Source of the DNA: Sulfuracidifex tepidarius
GTDB taxonomy: Archaea; Thermoproteota; Thermoprotei_A; Sulfolobales; Sulfolobaceae
Direction of reading: 5' to 3'
NCBI RefSeq assembly: GCF_008326425.1
Contig: NZ_AP018929.1
Span: 1,316,875-1,380,874, forward strand
Length of the DNA stretch: 64,000 bases
Below, piece after piece: positions 20,213-28,690 of this stretch. Position 1 is the first letter of the stretch. Each line of letters starts with the position of its first letter. Made by a program: the position numbers and the translations under genes. The notes beneath the pieces were generated by a model that worked only from the letters and a program-made list of their open reading frames with translations, ran no database searches and was not told the origin of the DNA.

Positions 20213-20287
20213 GGGCCCGTGGTCCAGCTTGGCTAGGATGCGACGTTCGGGTCGTCGAGGTCCCGGGTTCAAGTCCCGGCGGGCCCA
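20213..20287 (+). tRNA. tRNA-Pro (CGG)
   Basis: A 75-nt intronless cloverleaf. The acceptor stem pairs GGGCCCG with CGGGCCC, the D stem is GTCC/GGAT, the anticodon stem CGACG/CGTCG encloses loop TTCGGGT (anticodon CGG), and the T arm is CCGGG-TTCAAGT-CCCGG. The discriminator is A and CCA is not encoded. The first three acceptor pairs are all G:C, as expected for a hyperthermophile. Confidence 0.97.
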
Positions 20288-20445
20288 TTGATCGTTTCAA
20301 TCCCGCTTCTAGATAAAATTATAACACCAGGCTTACAGTCAGAGGAGGAAAAGAGGAAGGTAAAGGAAAAGAAAGGTATTTTTTAGTACACGTGCTAATA
20401 CATGCAAAAATATAGGTACATAACACTGTGTGTCGTATTACAGAT

Positions 20446-21510
20446 TCATGAGGAGTAAAACGGCTTAAGTATTGTCCCATGTGCAACTGTTTCAGCAGGA
20501 GGTACTATAGAACCGAACTTGTTAGACCTTCCTCTGATCATCTTTCCGGTGAATGTGCTCTCGGTTATGGCTCCTGCACCTACCTTAGCTTTAGAACCTA
20601 CAACAGAGTAAGTGAGGTAAGACTTGGACCCTATCTCAGCATATGGCTCAACTAGTGTATGAGATATCTCGCTATACGCACCTATAACCGCATTTCTCTC
20701 TATAGAGGAATACGCTCTAACGAGAGAGAAGTTTCCTACATAAGCTCCTTTACCTATATATGCAGGGCCCTTTATCACCGCATATTCCTCCACCGTAGCA
20801 CCTTCCTCTACTACCACGTTCTTTCCTATTACGGCAGAGGTAGAAATGTTAGCCTCGTCTGAGATGAATGACCCCTTTCTTTCATCTAACACATTTTGCA
20901 CTGCTGCCAGCAGATCCTCGGGGAAGCCTATGTCAACCCAGGAACCGGACCAGACGAAATAGGATGAATCTAACGACGATAAGTAGTTCTCGAAGCTCTC
21001 TACCGGCTCCGTTGGCAAGACGTAAGCCCCAGCTAAGGCTAAGGTAGATCCCGATTTGACCACTTTCAGCTTCCCCTCTCTCAACTCGACTAAACCGTAG
21101 GTGTTCAGACCCTCGCTCACAGGGGTCAGAGATATGGAAGGCTTACCATTGGTGTAAAACAGAGAGATCAAGGAAGAGTAAAGTTGTTTTGACGTGACTA
21201 TGTCACCGAAAGCCAGCACGTAGTAGTTATCGGATACTCTACTTACACCCGTCCTGATTGCTCCCTCTATTCCTGCCTCTTTCTGATACACGACCTCATA
21301 ACCAGCGTTCAGATCACCTATCTCTTTATCCAGATCCTTACCCTTGTCGCTCGTAACTATCACGAAGTCGGTTACCCCGGCGTCCATTAAGCCGTCTAAA
21401 ACGTACCTGATCACCGGCTTTCCCGCTATCGAGATGAGCTCCTTCTGTTGCTCCTTCGTGAGAGGGAGAAGGCCTTCTCCTTTCCCTCCGGCTAAAACTA
21501 CCGCTTTCAT
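20446..21510 (-). CDS. Bifunctional GlmU-like sugar-1-phosphate nucleotidylyltransferase/acetyltransferase
   Basis: Makes nucleotide sugars, probably UDP-GlcNAc. The N-terminal Rossmann-like pyrophosphorylase domain has VVLAGGKGEGLLPLT (with G-x-G in place of the usual GTR-type loop) and LISIAGKPVIRYVLDGL; FGDIV is the metal-binding strand. From about residue 215 the C-terminal part is a left-handed beta-helix of hexapeptide repeats (AVIGKNVVVEEGATV, AYIGKGAYVGNFS, AVIGAYSEIS), the acetyltransferase domain. The Sulfurisphaera tokodaii homologue ST0452 is bifunctional. It overlaps glmS by 4 nt, so glucosamine-6-phosphate synthesis and activation are coupled; the missing middle step would be a phosphoglucosamine mutase elsewhere. 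Confidence 0.9.
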   Translation of the reverse strand: MKAVVLAGGKGEGLLPLTKEQQKELISIAGKPVIRYVLDGLMDAGVTDFVIVTSDKGKDLDKEIGDLNAGYEVVYQKEAGIEGAIRTGVSRVSDNYYVLAFGDIVTSKQLYSSLISLFYTNGKPSISLTPVSEGLNTYGLVELREGKLKVVKSGSTLALAGAYVLPTEPVESFENYLSSLDSSYFVWSGSWVDIGFPEDLLAAVQNVLDERKGSFISDEANISTSAVIGKNVVVEEGATVEEYAVIKGPAYIGKGAYVGNFSLVRAYSSIERNAVIGAYSEISHTLVEPYAEIGSKSYLTYSVVGSKAKVGAGAITESTFTGKMIRGRSNKFGSIVPPAETVAHGTILKPFYSS

Positions 21511-23264
21511 TCTACCGTCACCGTCTTAGCTAGGTTTCTGGGTCTGTCCGGGTCGAGCCCTTTACCGACCGAAACGTAATAGGCCAAGAGCTGAATCGGA
21601 GGTGCTAACGCAAATGGCTCCAACCCCTTCTCTAACCTCACCTCAACCTCATCTTTAGATATCCCTTTAGACGTCCCGACATAAAATATTCTAGCTCCCC
21701 TAGATTTCATCTCCTCAATGTTGACCTTAAGCTCATCTATCCCCGGGTCAAGGAAAACCACGGGGAAACCTTCGGACACTAACGCTATAGGTCCGTGTTT
21801 GCTCTCTCCTGCGGGGTATGACTCGGCGTGAACATATGCTACCTCCTTTATCTTCAAGGCACCTTCTAGAGCCATCGGAAGGCCGACACCCTTGGAGAGG
21901 TAATACATGGAGGGGGCAGAGATCAAAGTGGAGCTCCACTTCTTCATCTGCCCTTCAGTCCCTTCTAACGAGGCTTCCAGAACTTCGTGCGCGTGAGACA
22001 AGTAGTCTAACTTTTCCCCCAGGATCTTTGACTTGAGCAAAAGGAGCGAAGCTACCTGTGACACGAAAGTTTTGGTTGCTGCTACCCCCAGCTCCGGTCC
22101 TGCTCTCATGTACAGCTTCACGTCGCTCTCCCTCGAGATAGTGCTCTCTATCACGTTAGTGATCGAAATAATGGTAGAGCCTTCATTCTTGAACTCCTTT
22201 ATGGCCATCTTCACGTCCAAGGTTTCACCGCTCTGACTTAGGGCGAGGATCACGTCGCCCGCCCTCGTCCTGTATGAGGGGTACTCCGACGCTATCATTG
22301 GTATCACGGTGAACCCTGACATGTTCAACTCCCTACCGAATATGAGGCCGGCGTGGTAACTCGTACCGGCAGCTACCACGAATATCCTGTTAGCTTGCGA
22401 CATGACCTTTACCGCTTTATCAACAGAGTCGTCAGCCATCATGGTGGAGAGTGTCTCTTTCACTGCTAGAGGGGAGTCGTGGATCTCCTTCAACATGAAG
22501 TGAGAGTATCCTCCTTTCGAGGCGGAGGCCAAGGTGAAGTTGAGCTTGTGAACTCTCTCGTTCACGTCTACTATCTTCCCGTCCTTTTCTATGTAAACCG
22601 AGGAAGGAGTGATGAACCCGATCTCCCCGTCCTGAATCGTAACTACTGTATTAGTAAGGGGTAAGAAGGGGGCATACTCGCTCGCTATGAAGTTCTTGTC
22701 CTCTCCGAGTCCTATCACTAAAGGGTTGTCAAGACGTGCGAAGAATATCCTCTTCTCCCCTTCCATTATCATCAGGATCGCATAGCTTCCCCTCAGGGAA
22801 GACACTGCAGCTTTGAAGGCTTCGAAGCTTTCCATGTCCCTCTTCATGAACTCCTCAACTAAGTGGGGTATTACTTCTGTGTCTGTGTCGCTTCTGAACT
22901 TGTGGCCTAAAGATTCTAGTTCCTCTCTCAGTTCCTTGTAGTTGTTAAGGGTTCCGTTGTGGACTACAGCTATTCTCCCAGAGCAGTCCACGTGAGGGTG
23001 AGCGTTTTGATCGTTCGGGGCACCATGTGTCGCCCATCTAGTGTGCCCCAGGAAAATGTAACCAGACATTTCATTTATCTTCTTTGTCTTTACAACCTCT
23101 ACGACCTTCCCCTTGGCTTTCCTAACGTCTATCCCTTCATCGTCTAAGGAAGCTACGCCGACGCTGTCGTACCCTCTGTATTCAAGCCTGCTCAACGACG
23201 ATACCAGTACATCCGTCAAAGACTTGTCCTTTTTGTTAGAAGCAATTCCTATAATCCCGCACAT
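21507..23264 (-). CDS. glmS: Glutamine--fructose-6-phosphate aminotransferase (GlmS)
   Basis: Converts fructose-6-phosphate and glutamine to glucosamine-6-phosphate. The nucleophile C2 (MCGIIGIA) becomes N-terminal after Met removal; the glutaminase domain has LEYRGYDSVG, GHTRWATHG and HNGTLNNY. Two SIS domains follow (VAAGTSYHAG, SQSGETLDV, and ALKIKEVAYVHAESYPAGE), and the C-terminal tail is PRNLAKTVTVE, which contributes the catalytic end. The 585 residues match the family. It is the first gene of a two-gene amino-sugar operon with the GlmU-like protein, supplying GlcNAc for surface glycans and N-glycosylation. Confidence 0.97.
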   Translation of the reverse strand: MCGIIGIASNKKDKSLTDVLVSSLSRLEYRGYDSVGVASLDDEGIDVRKAKGKVVEVVKTKKINEMSGYIFLGHTRWATHGAPNDQNAHPHVDCSGRIAVVHNGTLNNYKELREELESLGHKFRSDTDTEVIPHLVEEFMKRDMESFEAFKAAVSSLRGSYAILMIMEGEKRIFFARLDNPLVIGLGEDKNFIASEYAPFLPLTNTVVTIQDGEIGFITPSSVYIEKDGKIVDVNERVHKLNFTLASASKGGYSHFMLKEIHDSPLAVKETLSTMMADDSVDKAVKVMSQANRIFVVAAGTSYHAGLIFGRELNMSGFTVIPMIASEYPSYRTRAGDVILALSQSGETLDVKMAIKEFKNEGSTIISITNVIESTISRESDVKLYMRAGPELGVAATKTFVSQVASLLLLKSKILGEKLDYLSHAHEVLEASLEGTEGQMKKWSSTLISAPSMYYLSKGVGLPMALEGALKIKEVAYVHAESYPAGESKHGPIALVSEGFPVVFLDPGIDELKVNIEEMKSRGARIFYVGTSKGISKDEVEVRLEKGLEPFALAPPIQLLAYYVSVGKGLDPDRPRNLAKTVTVE

Positions 23265-23575
23265 TAGAAAAACGTGTAATTTCTTTAGTATTTGACCTTT
23301 TTCATCACTGATGTGTTGTAGAGTAGGGCTATTCAGGGATCCATTGCGAATTTAGTTCATTTATTGAAATAGAATAAATTTAATTGGGCGCTATTGCATG
23401 GACTGGGTAAGGATTTACACTAAACATTTTTCTTTTTTGATTTGTTCTTGCTATAATTACAATATACGATGTAGACCTGAATCGCCCAAATTTACGTTAC
23501 CCCTTTAACCCATATTGGCTATACGAAGTAAAAATTGAAAGAAAATAACAGCAAGGTAACAAGGATACCTACAAG
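23265..23575. other. Intergenic region between glmS and tRNA-Gly with interleaved complementary segments
   Basis: These 311 bases contain no convincing protein gene. TTGGGCG (23384-23390) is complementary to CGCCCAA (23483-23489), and GGGTAA (23405-23410) to TTACCC (23498-23503). The order A-B-A'-B' would allow alternative pairings or a pseudoknot-like fold in a transcript. The segments are short and may be chance. The glmS promoter must also lie within the first ~60 bases. Confidence 0.3.
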
Positions 23576-23651
23576 TGCGGCCACCGGGATTCGAACCCGG
23601 GATCTCTGGCTTGGGAGGCCAGCGTCCTAATCCAGGCTGGACTATGACCGC
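23576..23651 (-). tRNA. tRNA-Gly (CCC)
   Basis: A 76-nt intronless cloverleaf on the minus strand. The acceptor stem pairs GCGGTCA with TGGCCGC (one G-U), the D stem is GTCC/GGAC, the anticodon stem CTGGC/GCCAG encloses loop CTCCCAA (anticodon CCC), and the T arm is CCGGG-TTCGAAT-CCCGG. The discriminator is A and CCA is not encoded. Confidence 0.96.
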
Positions 23652-23845
23652 ATGTTACCATTTCAAAATGAGGTAATAACTTTTTTGCTCTGAAGGTCAG
23701 CATTTCCAGCGCATTTCACCGATCAATCGACCCTCTTCTCATCAGCTTAGAAATAGTAAGAAGTGTTCATCTTATATCTTCCGTTCAGACGGGAATAATC
23801 ATCTTCACTTATCTGCCTACATCGAGGTCATCATAAGGAGCCGGA

Positions 23846-23929
23846 CGCCGGGAACGGGATTCGAACCCGTGCAGGGGTTTCCCCTAATGGCTCTCAAGGC
23901 CACCCCCTTAACCACTCGGGCATCCCGGC
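23846..23929 (-). tRNA. tRNA-Ser (TGA)
   Basis: An 84-nt class II tRNA on the minus strand. The acceptor stem pairs GCCGGGA with TCCCGGC, the anticodon stem GTGGC/GCCAT encloses loop CTTGAGA (anticodon TGA), and the long variable arm AGGGGAAACCCCT forms a GGGG/CCCC stem. The T arm is CACGGGTTCGAATCCCGT-like and the discriminator is G, the serine identity base. CCA is not encoded. Confidence 0.95.
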
Positions 23930-23946
23930 TTGCCCACTATCTTTTC

Positions 23947-24504
23947 TCAAGTCTTTTTTATTAAGATTATCGAGTAACCTTTAACTCGTTTTACCACAGT
24001 TATATTACCGAAGAACTGGGAAAACTCCTTTTTTACGTTCTCCTCTCCTCTATATACTACCAACTGCACGTGACCTTCGTCCTTCAGCTTCTCGTGGGCA
24101 CACTTGGCGAACTTCCTTAAGAAATCCACCCCTTTCGAGAGAGGGGGGTTTGAAAATATTGCATCGAACTTCAGGTCAGTGGCTGACAGTACGTCGCTCT
24201 TTATCACCTCCACCCTATCGTTAACCCCGTTTATCTCCACGTTCTTCTTGGCTAACTTCACTGCGTTAGGATCAACATCCATCATCACTACCCTCAAGGA
24301 CGGGTTAGAGAGCGCTACATATATGCCTATGGGGCCGTAACCACACCCGACGTCAGCCACAAGGCCCTCTTTGGGTATGACCAAGTTCTCGAGGAGAGAC
24401 CTGGTACCCGTGTCCACCTTACGCTTTGAGAAGACCCCAGCGCTGGAATGGAAAGAAAGAGGTATACCGTTGATCACGTCAAGCACTACTTCTATTGCCT
24501 TCAC
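23947..24504 (-). CDS. RsmC-like class I SAM-dependent RNA methyltransferase
   Basis: A 185-residue methyltransferase of the N2-guanine rRNA methyltransferase type. Motif I is VADVGCGYGPIGI (about residues 48-60), the ribose acid is in MMDVDPNAV, and motif IV is FSNPPLSKG (about 111-119), the NPP(F/Y)-type motif that flips an exocyclic amino group. FHSSAGVFSKRKVDTGTR before motif I is characteristic of RsmC-type enzymes. It starts with GTG 24504 and overlaps the cbf5 end by 26 nt, in an operon L14e-cbf5-methyltransferase, all ribosome- or RNA-related. Confidence 0.85.
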   Translation of the reverse strand: MKAIEVVLDVINGIPLSFHSSAGVFSKRKVDTGTRSLLENLVIPKEGLVADVGCGYGPIGIYVALSNPSLRVVMMDVDPNAVKLAKKNVEINGVNDRVEVIKSDVLSATDLKFDAIFSNPPLSKGVDFLRKFAKCAHEKLKDEGHVQLVVYRGEENVKKEFSQFFGNITVVKRVKGYSIILIKKT

Positions 24505-25520
24505 CCCACTTTCTAGGATAAACGTCTCTATCGATGAAAACCCTATCAGTGGTTGCCACTTCTCCCTTGTCGACTTTGGCGAGCCTCCTGTAGTCTACTA
24601 ATGCCTTTCCGACCGATACCAGTTCTCCCTTAGTGGTTATTACACATACCAGGTCGTCTTTCTTGAACTCCTGAAAACCCACAACTCCTGGAGCTGTCAA
24701 CTTAGCGCCGTAAGCTATTGCGTTAACTGCGTTGTCGTCAACCATTATTTTGGGGATCCCGCAAGTAGCTATCTCCATTGGCATGACCATTCCCCTAAGG
24801 TAGGTCTCGTCCTTGCAGTTCTTCCACATATACACTGCCTCGGACACTTCGTGCATGGTGACCAAGTTCCTCTCGTCGAATATCCCCGTCCTGGTCCTTC
24901 TCAACTCCCTCATGTGGGCTCCGTAACCGCTCATTAACCCCACATCGTGACATATCTTCCTCATGTAAGTCCCGTGTTCTGACACTATCCTCATGAGCAC
25001 CATCTTCCCTTCGATCTCCTGGACTTCTATTTCAAATATCTTCCTTGTCCTTAACCTTCTGCTCACCGAAGACCTCACTGGGGGCCTCTGGTATATCTTC
25101 CCTTTGAACTTCGAAATCACCGACTTGAGTTTCTCCTGATCGAAGTCTGAGTGTACCTGCATGACGCACTCGTACTCCTTCGTTGATTCAGACACGTAGT
25201 GCATTATCTTGGTAGCGTTCTCTAAACCTACGGGTAGAACGCCGGTGACTTTGGGATAACCCCGCTCATCGCTCTAGGGTCCCTCCGTGGCCTACCCTAT
25301 CAAGAGAAAGCATCCCCTTGAGCCAAAAAGCCACCTCGTGGCTTGTAGGGCCGGGTGGCTTATCCACGTTGATTATCCCGTTCCTTATAAGTAGGTTCAT
25401 TTCCCTCTTGTCTGGGTATGAACCGTGACTTTCATCTATCTGAGGCTCAACCTTGAACGTCCAAGGGTTATTATAAGAACAAAAAGAGTCAATTGACTGG
25501 ATGAAGTTATAAGGCTTCAT
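24479..25520 (-). CDS. cbf5: Cbf5 (archaeal TruB-like) pseudouridine synthase, interrupted by a 16-nt pre-mRNA intron
   Basis: Catalytic subunit of H/ACA sRNP, which converts guided uridines of rRNA to pseudouridine. The frame is broken: exon 1 (25520-25274) ends after HGGTL and exon 2 (25257-24479) resumes with PKVTGVLPVGLENATK. Removing 25258-25273 restores GGTLDPKVTG and a 341-residue protein. The catalytic D83 codon GAT is assembled across the junction (G from exon 1, AT from exon 2). N-terminal NVDKPPGPTSHEV, the core HGTYMRKICHDVG, and the C-terminal PUA domain (from about residue 255, IPKIMVDDNAVNAIAYGAKL) are all intact. Exon 1 begins one base after the L14e stop. Confidence 0.94.
25258..25273 (-). 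other. Archaeal pre-mRNA intron with bulge-helix-bulge motif in cbf5
   Basis: On the transcript strand the intron reads AGCGAUGAGCGGGGUU. It folds with its flanks into outer helix GGGA/UCCC, 3-nt bulge UUA, 4-bp central helix CCCU/GGGG, 3-nt bulge AGA and a short GC/GC stem closed by GAUGA. Cutting between the second and third base of each bulge (AG^A, UU^A) releases exactly 16 nt and restores the frame. This is the substrate form of the archaeal tRNA-splicing endonuclease. Introns in cbf5 are known from crenarchaea; this one is very short. Confidence 0.9.
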
Positions 25521-25521
25521 C

Positions 25522-25812
25522 CTAAATCACAGTCATCTTCGGCTTTATTGTCTCCTTCATGAAGTCAAGTAAAGAAGCCTGCTGAAGCGCGTTCTTGACC
25601 TCGTCGTCACTGGCTCCCTTCTTTATTTCTACTTTCTTATCTGTTGCGTCTATGTGAAGTATGTTGCTCCTCTTCCTCTTCACTCCGTTCACGTCCTTAG
25701 GCCCGGTAATCAGGACGAAGTTCTCGTCTATGATGTCGACTATGACAACCTTTTTCCCTGCATCTCTTCCCCTGGTTTTAACGCAGATTCTACCTACTTC
25801 TATCACTGCCAT
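25522..25812 (-). CDS. rpl14e: Large-subunit ribosomal protein L14e (eL14)
   Basis: A 96-residue KOW-type ribosomal protein. The N-terminal beta barrel begins MAVIEVGRICVKTRGRDAGK and continues KVVIVDIIDENFVLITGP, with RKRSNILHIDAT before a helical tail. The start is ATG 25812; the seven extra upstream codons lack conservation. It sits one base before cbf5. In many archaea eL14 and cbf5 are neighbours, consistent with a ribosome-assembly operon. Confidence 0.93.
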   Translation of the reverse strand: MAVIEVGRICVKTRGRDAGKKVVIVDIIDENFVLITGPKDVNGVKRKRSNILHIDATDKKVEIKKGASDDEVKNALQQASLLDFMKETIKPKMTVI

Positions 25813-25856
25813 GATTTGATCTACCCATCTCATCTGATTTCTGGGTAATTTTAAGC

Positions 25857-28625
25857 TTACTGCCAGAACTTCCTGTTCTTGAGGAACTTCCTCTCCTCGT
25901 CTATCAGGGAGAGGAAGAAACTTTCCTCGCCGTCCGAGATCCTGCTGAGTACCCTGCCCATGTTAGACGGACCTACTCCTGGAGTGGCGAGGGCTATGAA
26001 TGCGTTCTTCCCGTAGGTGGAGAAGAGGGAAGCCACTCTCCTGACGTTATCCAGTGACTTCTCCTCGGGTTTGGACAACTTTTGCCCCTTGATAGCCTTT
26101 CTGACTGCTTTCAGGGAGTCCTCATCTGACACTTCGCTCGCGCCCAGGAAGACGGAACCACACTTCGGACACTTATCGGGTGCATGTTTCACTTTTCTCA
26201 CCTCGCTCCACCCGCATACTATACACATGATCCTGAACTCCTTGTTCATGAGCCTCTCCTTCATGACCTCCATCATGAACGGGGAGCTCTCGTCCCAAGC
26301 TTGGAAGGCTAAAAGTCTGTTCAGGAACTGCGAAGCCAGGGGTGACGGTGAGGGGACTTCCAAGACCGTCCACTTCATGGACTTGAGCAGGGGGATCACG
26401 GACTCGTCGTAGTTCTTCACCTTCAGTTCCCTCAAAGCTTCCCTTCCTACTATGGTATCAGTATAAGCCTTGAGGATGGTACTGGAGACGTCGACCTCAG
26501 ACTTAGGGTCTACAACTCCGAACCTCTTAACCTCCACGAGGAGTTTCCACTTGAACTGAGGACTTTCCTTGATCCCGGCGTCCAAGACTCGGAGGAGTTC
26601 CTCCTCTGAGAGACTCAGGATCTCCTCCTTGACTTTCTCGATGTCATGATACCCTATTGGCACCATGGAGGACAGAGCAACGTGATACGAGTCCGCCCTG
26701 AAAGATGACTTGGCCATCTTTATCCCGTTAAGTAAAGTGGAGAAAATTGCGCCTAAGGTGTTGTTTCCCCTGCTCCCCAAGGGGGAGTGTATCACGATCA
26801 CGTCGTGGTTAATTATCTCGACCACAAAGGTGTCCTTGTCGACTCTGGGATATCCCCTCTCAGAGTGCTGAGAGATGACGTCTAGCAAGCTGGGGGTCAA
26901 AACCAAAGGTTCCTCTGAACTACCTGGTAACTTACCTGTTTCTCGCTCTGCTTCGAAGAGTCTGTTTATCTCGTCGAAGACCCACATCGCAGTCTCCCTC
27001 TCGACCGGGATGGATTCCCCGAACCAGCTCGGAAGGACTCCTTTCTTCAGCTGTCCCCTCTCTACCAACAATTTGTCCTGCTCTATGCTGACTACCTTCC
27101 AAAGCCTTCCCCCTAAGACGAAGATGCTCTCGTCCTCCAAGGTAGACACGAAGTCCTCGTTCAGGGTTCCCAATCTCATTCCAGTGAGGGAGTCCACCAC
27201 GGGGAAGCTCCTTATCGAGTCGGGTATCATGTTAGTGCCGTAGTAATACCTCCATATTCTCCATGACACTCCGAGCTTGCCTTCCTTCCTTTTAACTACC
27301 CTTGCGCTTTCGAGTAGGTCTACTACTTCCTCCAAGTCTTCCCTCTTCATGTCCTTAAAGTAAAAGGACCCCCTCAGTATCCCCTCGATTTCGTCCAGGT
27401 CGTTGTAACCCTCTAGTACCATTCCCGCCACTTGATGTGCCATGACGTCAAAGGGATATCTCTCTATCAAGGGCTTCTCCACGTACCCGCTCTTCGCCAG
27501 CCTCACTATCGCGTTGCACTCTATGACGTCATATATATCGTTCCCGGGCATCACGACCCCCCTGGACGTCCCCGTCAGGTTGTGGTTACTCCTCCCTATC
27601 CTCTGGATGAGCCTGAGGCTCTCCCTGGGGGACATGTACTGGACTACCATCTTCACAGAACCTATGTCTATTCCGAGCTCCAGACTGGAGGTAGCTATTA
27701 CAGCGTCTAAGTTGGAGTTCCTGAAGTCCCTCTCCACTGAGACCCTGAGCTCCCTGGAGAGCGACCCGTGGTGGGCGACTACCTTCATCTTGTAAACGTT
27801 AGACAGAGAGTTAGAAAGGAACTCGGTCATCTCCCTCGTGTTGGTGAAAACTAGGAGGGGTCGGTTCTCGTCAGCTAGCTCCTTTATTCTCCTGAGCCGA
27901 GAGGCTACCTCAGGGGACAGTGAGTGCCTCTTAGCCACTTCGACGTCCTCTTCCTTTACCTCAGGGATCTCTATCCTGACGTCAATGGTTTTAGTGAAAT
28001 CGACCTTGGCGACCTCCACGTTACCGTCATGGTCTAGATACCTCTTAGCCACTTCCATGTCCCCTACAGTAGCAGATATTCCAATTAATTGTATTTTATT
28101 CCTTGAAACTTTCTTGAACCTCTGTAACGTGACTGAGAGATCTATTCCTCTCTTCTCATCTAACATTTCCTGTAACTCGTCTATTATTACCCACCTGACC
28201 TTGTTCACCATTTCCCTTATCTTCTTGTTCAAGAGAAAATACTGCATGGATTCGGGTGTCGTTATCAATATGTCTGGAGGGTCGTTCACCAGGTCCTTCC
28301 TTTGCTTGTCGGTGGTGTCACCGTGCTTCACCCCGACCTTCACTCCCAGAGTAGAGCCTATTTTCTTCAGCCTCTCCTCAACGTCTCTGTTCAGCGACCT
28401 TAACGGAGTGACGTAAATACATGATATCTTTTGAGGTCTGTTGACGAAGATCGAGTAAAATACTGGGAGTACTGCTGCTTCAGTTTTCCCGGACCCGGTA
28501 GGTGCTGTTATTACCACGTTCTTTCCTTTCTCGATGAGGGGGATGGCGACCTTCTGGATCGGAGTCAGCTCGCTATACCCTAAGGTCTTCAGCCTCGATG
28601 CGAAGTCCTGAGCTTCCCTGAGCAT
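25857..28625 (-). CDS. Lhr-family superfamily 2 ATP-dependent helicase
   Basis: A 922-residue DNA/RNA helicase of the archaeal Lhr group. Motif Q (LGYSELTPIQKVAIP) and Walker A (TAPTGSGKTEAA) lie in the first 55 residues; Walker B is IIDELQEML, motif III SATVGD, motif V ATSSLELGIDIG and motif VI LRLIQRIGRSNHN. A winged-helix and the Lhr-specific domain follow (to about residue 800). Near the C-terminus a four-cysteine zinc site is visible: CIVCGW, then CPKCGS about 16 residues on. Family members unwind branched substrates and some act in RNA metabolism. It is 44 bp upstream of the L14e operon on the same strand. Confidence 0.9.
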   Translation of the reverse strand: MLREAQDFASRLKTLGYSELTPIQKVAIPLIEKGKNVVITAPTGSGKTEAAVLPVFYSIFVNRPQKISCIYVTPLRSLNRDVEERLKKIGSTLGVKVGVKHGDTTDKQRKDLVNDPPDILITTPESMQYFLLNKKIREMVNKVRWVIIDELQEMLDEKRGIDLSVTLQRFKKVSRNKIQLIGISATVGDMEVAKRYLDHDGNVEVAKVDFTKTIDVRIEIPEVKEEDVEVAKRHSLSPEVASRLRRIKELADENRPLLVFTNTREMTEFLSNSLSNVYKMKVVAHHGSLSRELRVSVERDFRNSNLDAVIATSSLELGIDIGSVKMVVQYMSPRESLRLIQRIGRSNHNLTGTSRGVVMPGNDIYDVIECNAIVRLAKSGYVEKPLIERYPFDVMAHQVAGMVLEGYNDLDEIEGILRGSFYFKDMKREDLEEVVDLLESARVVKRKEGKLGVSWRIWRYYYGTNMIPDSIRSFPVVDSLTGMRLGTLNEDFVSTLEDESIFVLGGRLWKVVSIEQDKLLVERGQLKKGVLPSWFGESIPVERETAMWVFDEINRLFEAERETGKLPGSSEEPLVLTPSLLDVISQHSERGYPRVDKDTFVVEIINHDVIVIHSPLGSRGNNTLGAIFSTLLNGIKMAKSSFRADSYHVALSSMVPIGYHDIEKVKEEILSLSEEELLRVLDAGIKESPQFKWKLLVEVKRFGVVDPKSEVDVSSTILKAYTDTIVGREALRELKVKNYDESVIPLLKSMKWTVLEVPSPSPLASQFLNRLLAFQAWDESSPFMMEVMKERLMNKEFRIMCIVCGWSEVRKVKHAPDKCPKCGSVFLGASEVSDEDSLKAVRKAIKGQKLSKPEEKSLDNVRRVASLFSTYGKNAFIALATPGVGPSNMGRVLSRISDGEESFFLSLIDEERKFLKNRKFWQ

Positions 28626-28690
28626 AGATTAAAACACAATTAACTGGAATATTAACTTCTGGAAAACGACAACACGTCAAAGTTAATTTG

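Noticed and set aside
20168-20272. N-terminal extension of the HTH regulator through tRNA-Pro
   Set aside because: It would read the tRNA gene and its promoter as protein; ATG 20167 precedes the conserved part.
24479-25520. cbf5 as a frameshifted pseudogene or two separate genes
   Set aside because: Removing one BHB-flanked 16-nt segment restores the exact family sequence, both halves are fully conserved, and cbf5 introns are known in crenarchaea.
27838-28416. A 192-codon antisense open frame inside the Lhr helicase gene
   Set aside because: It lies wholly opposite a well-conserved helicase, is Ser/Thr/Leu-rich as expected for the complement of Lys/Glu/Arg codons, and shows no family motif.
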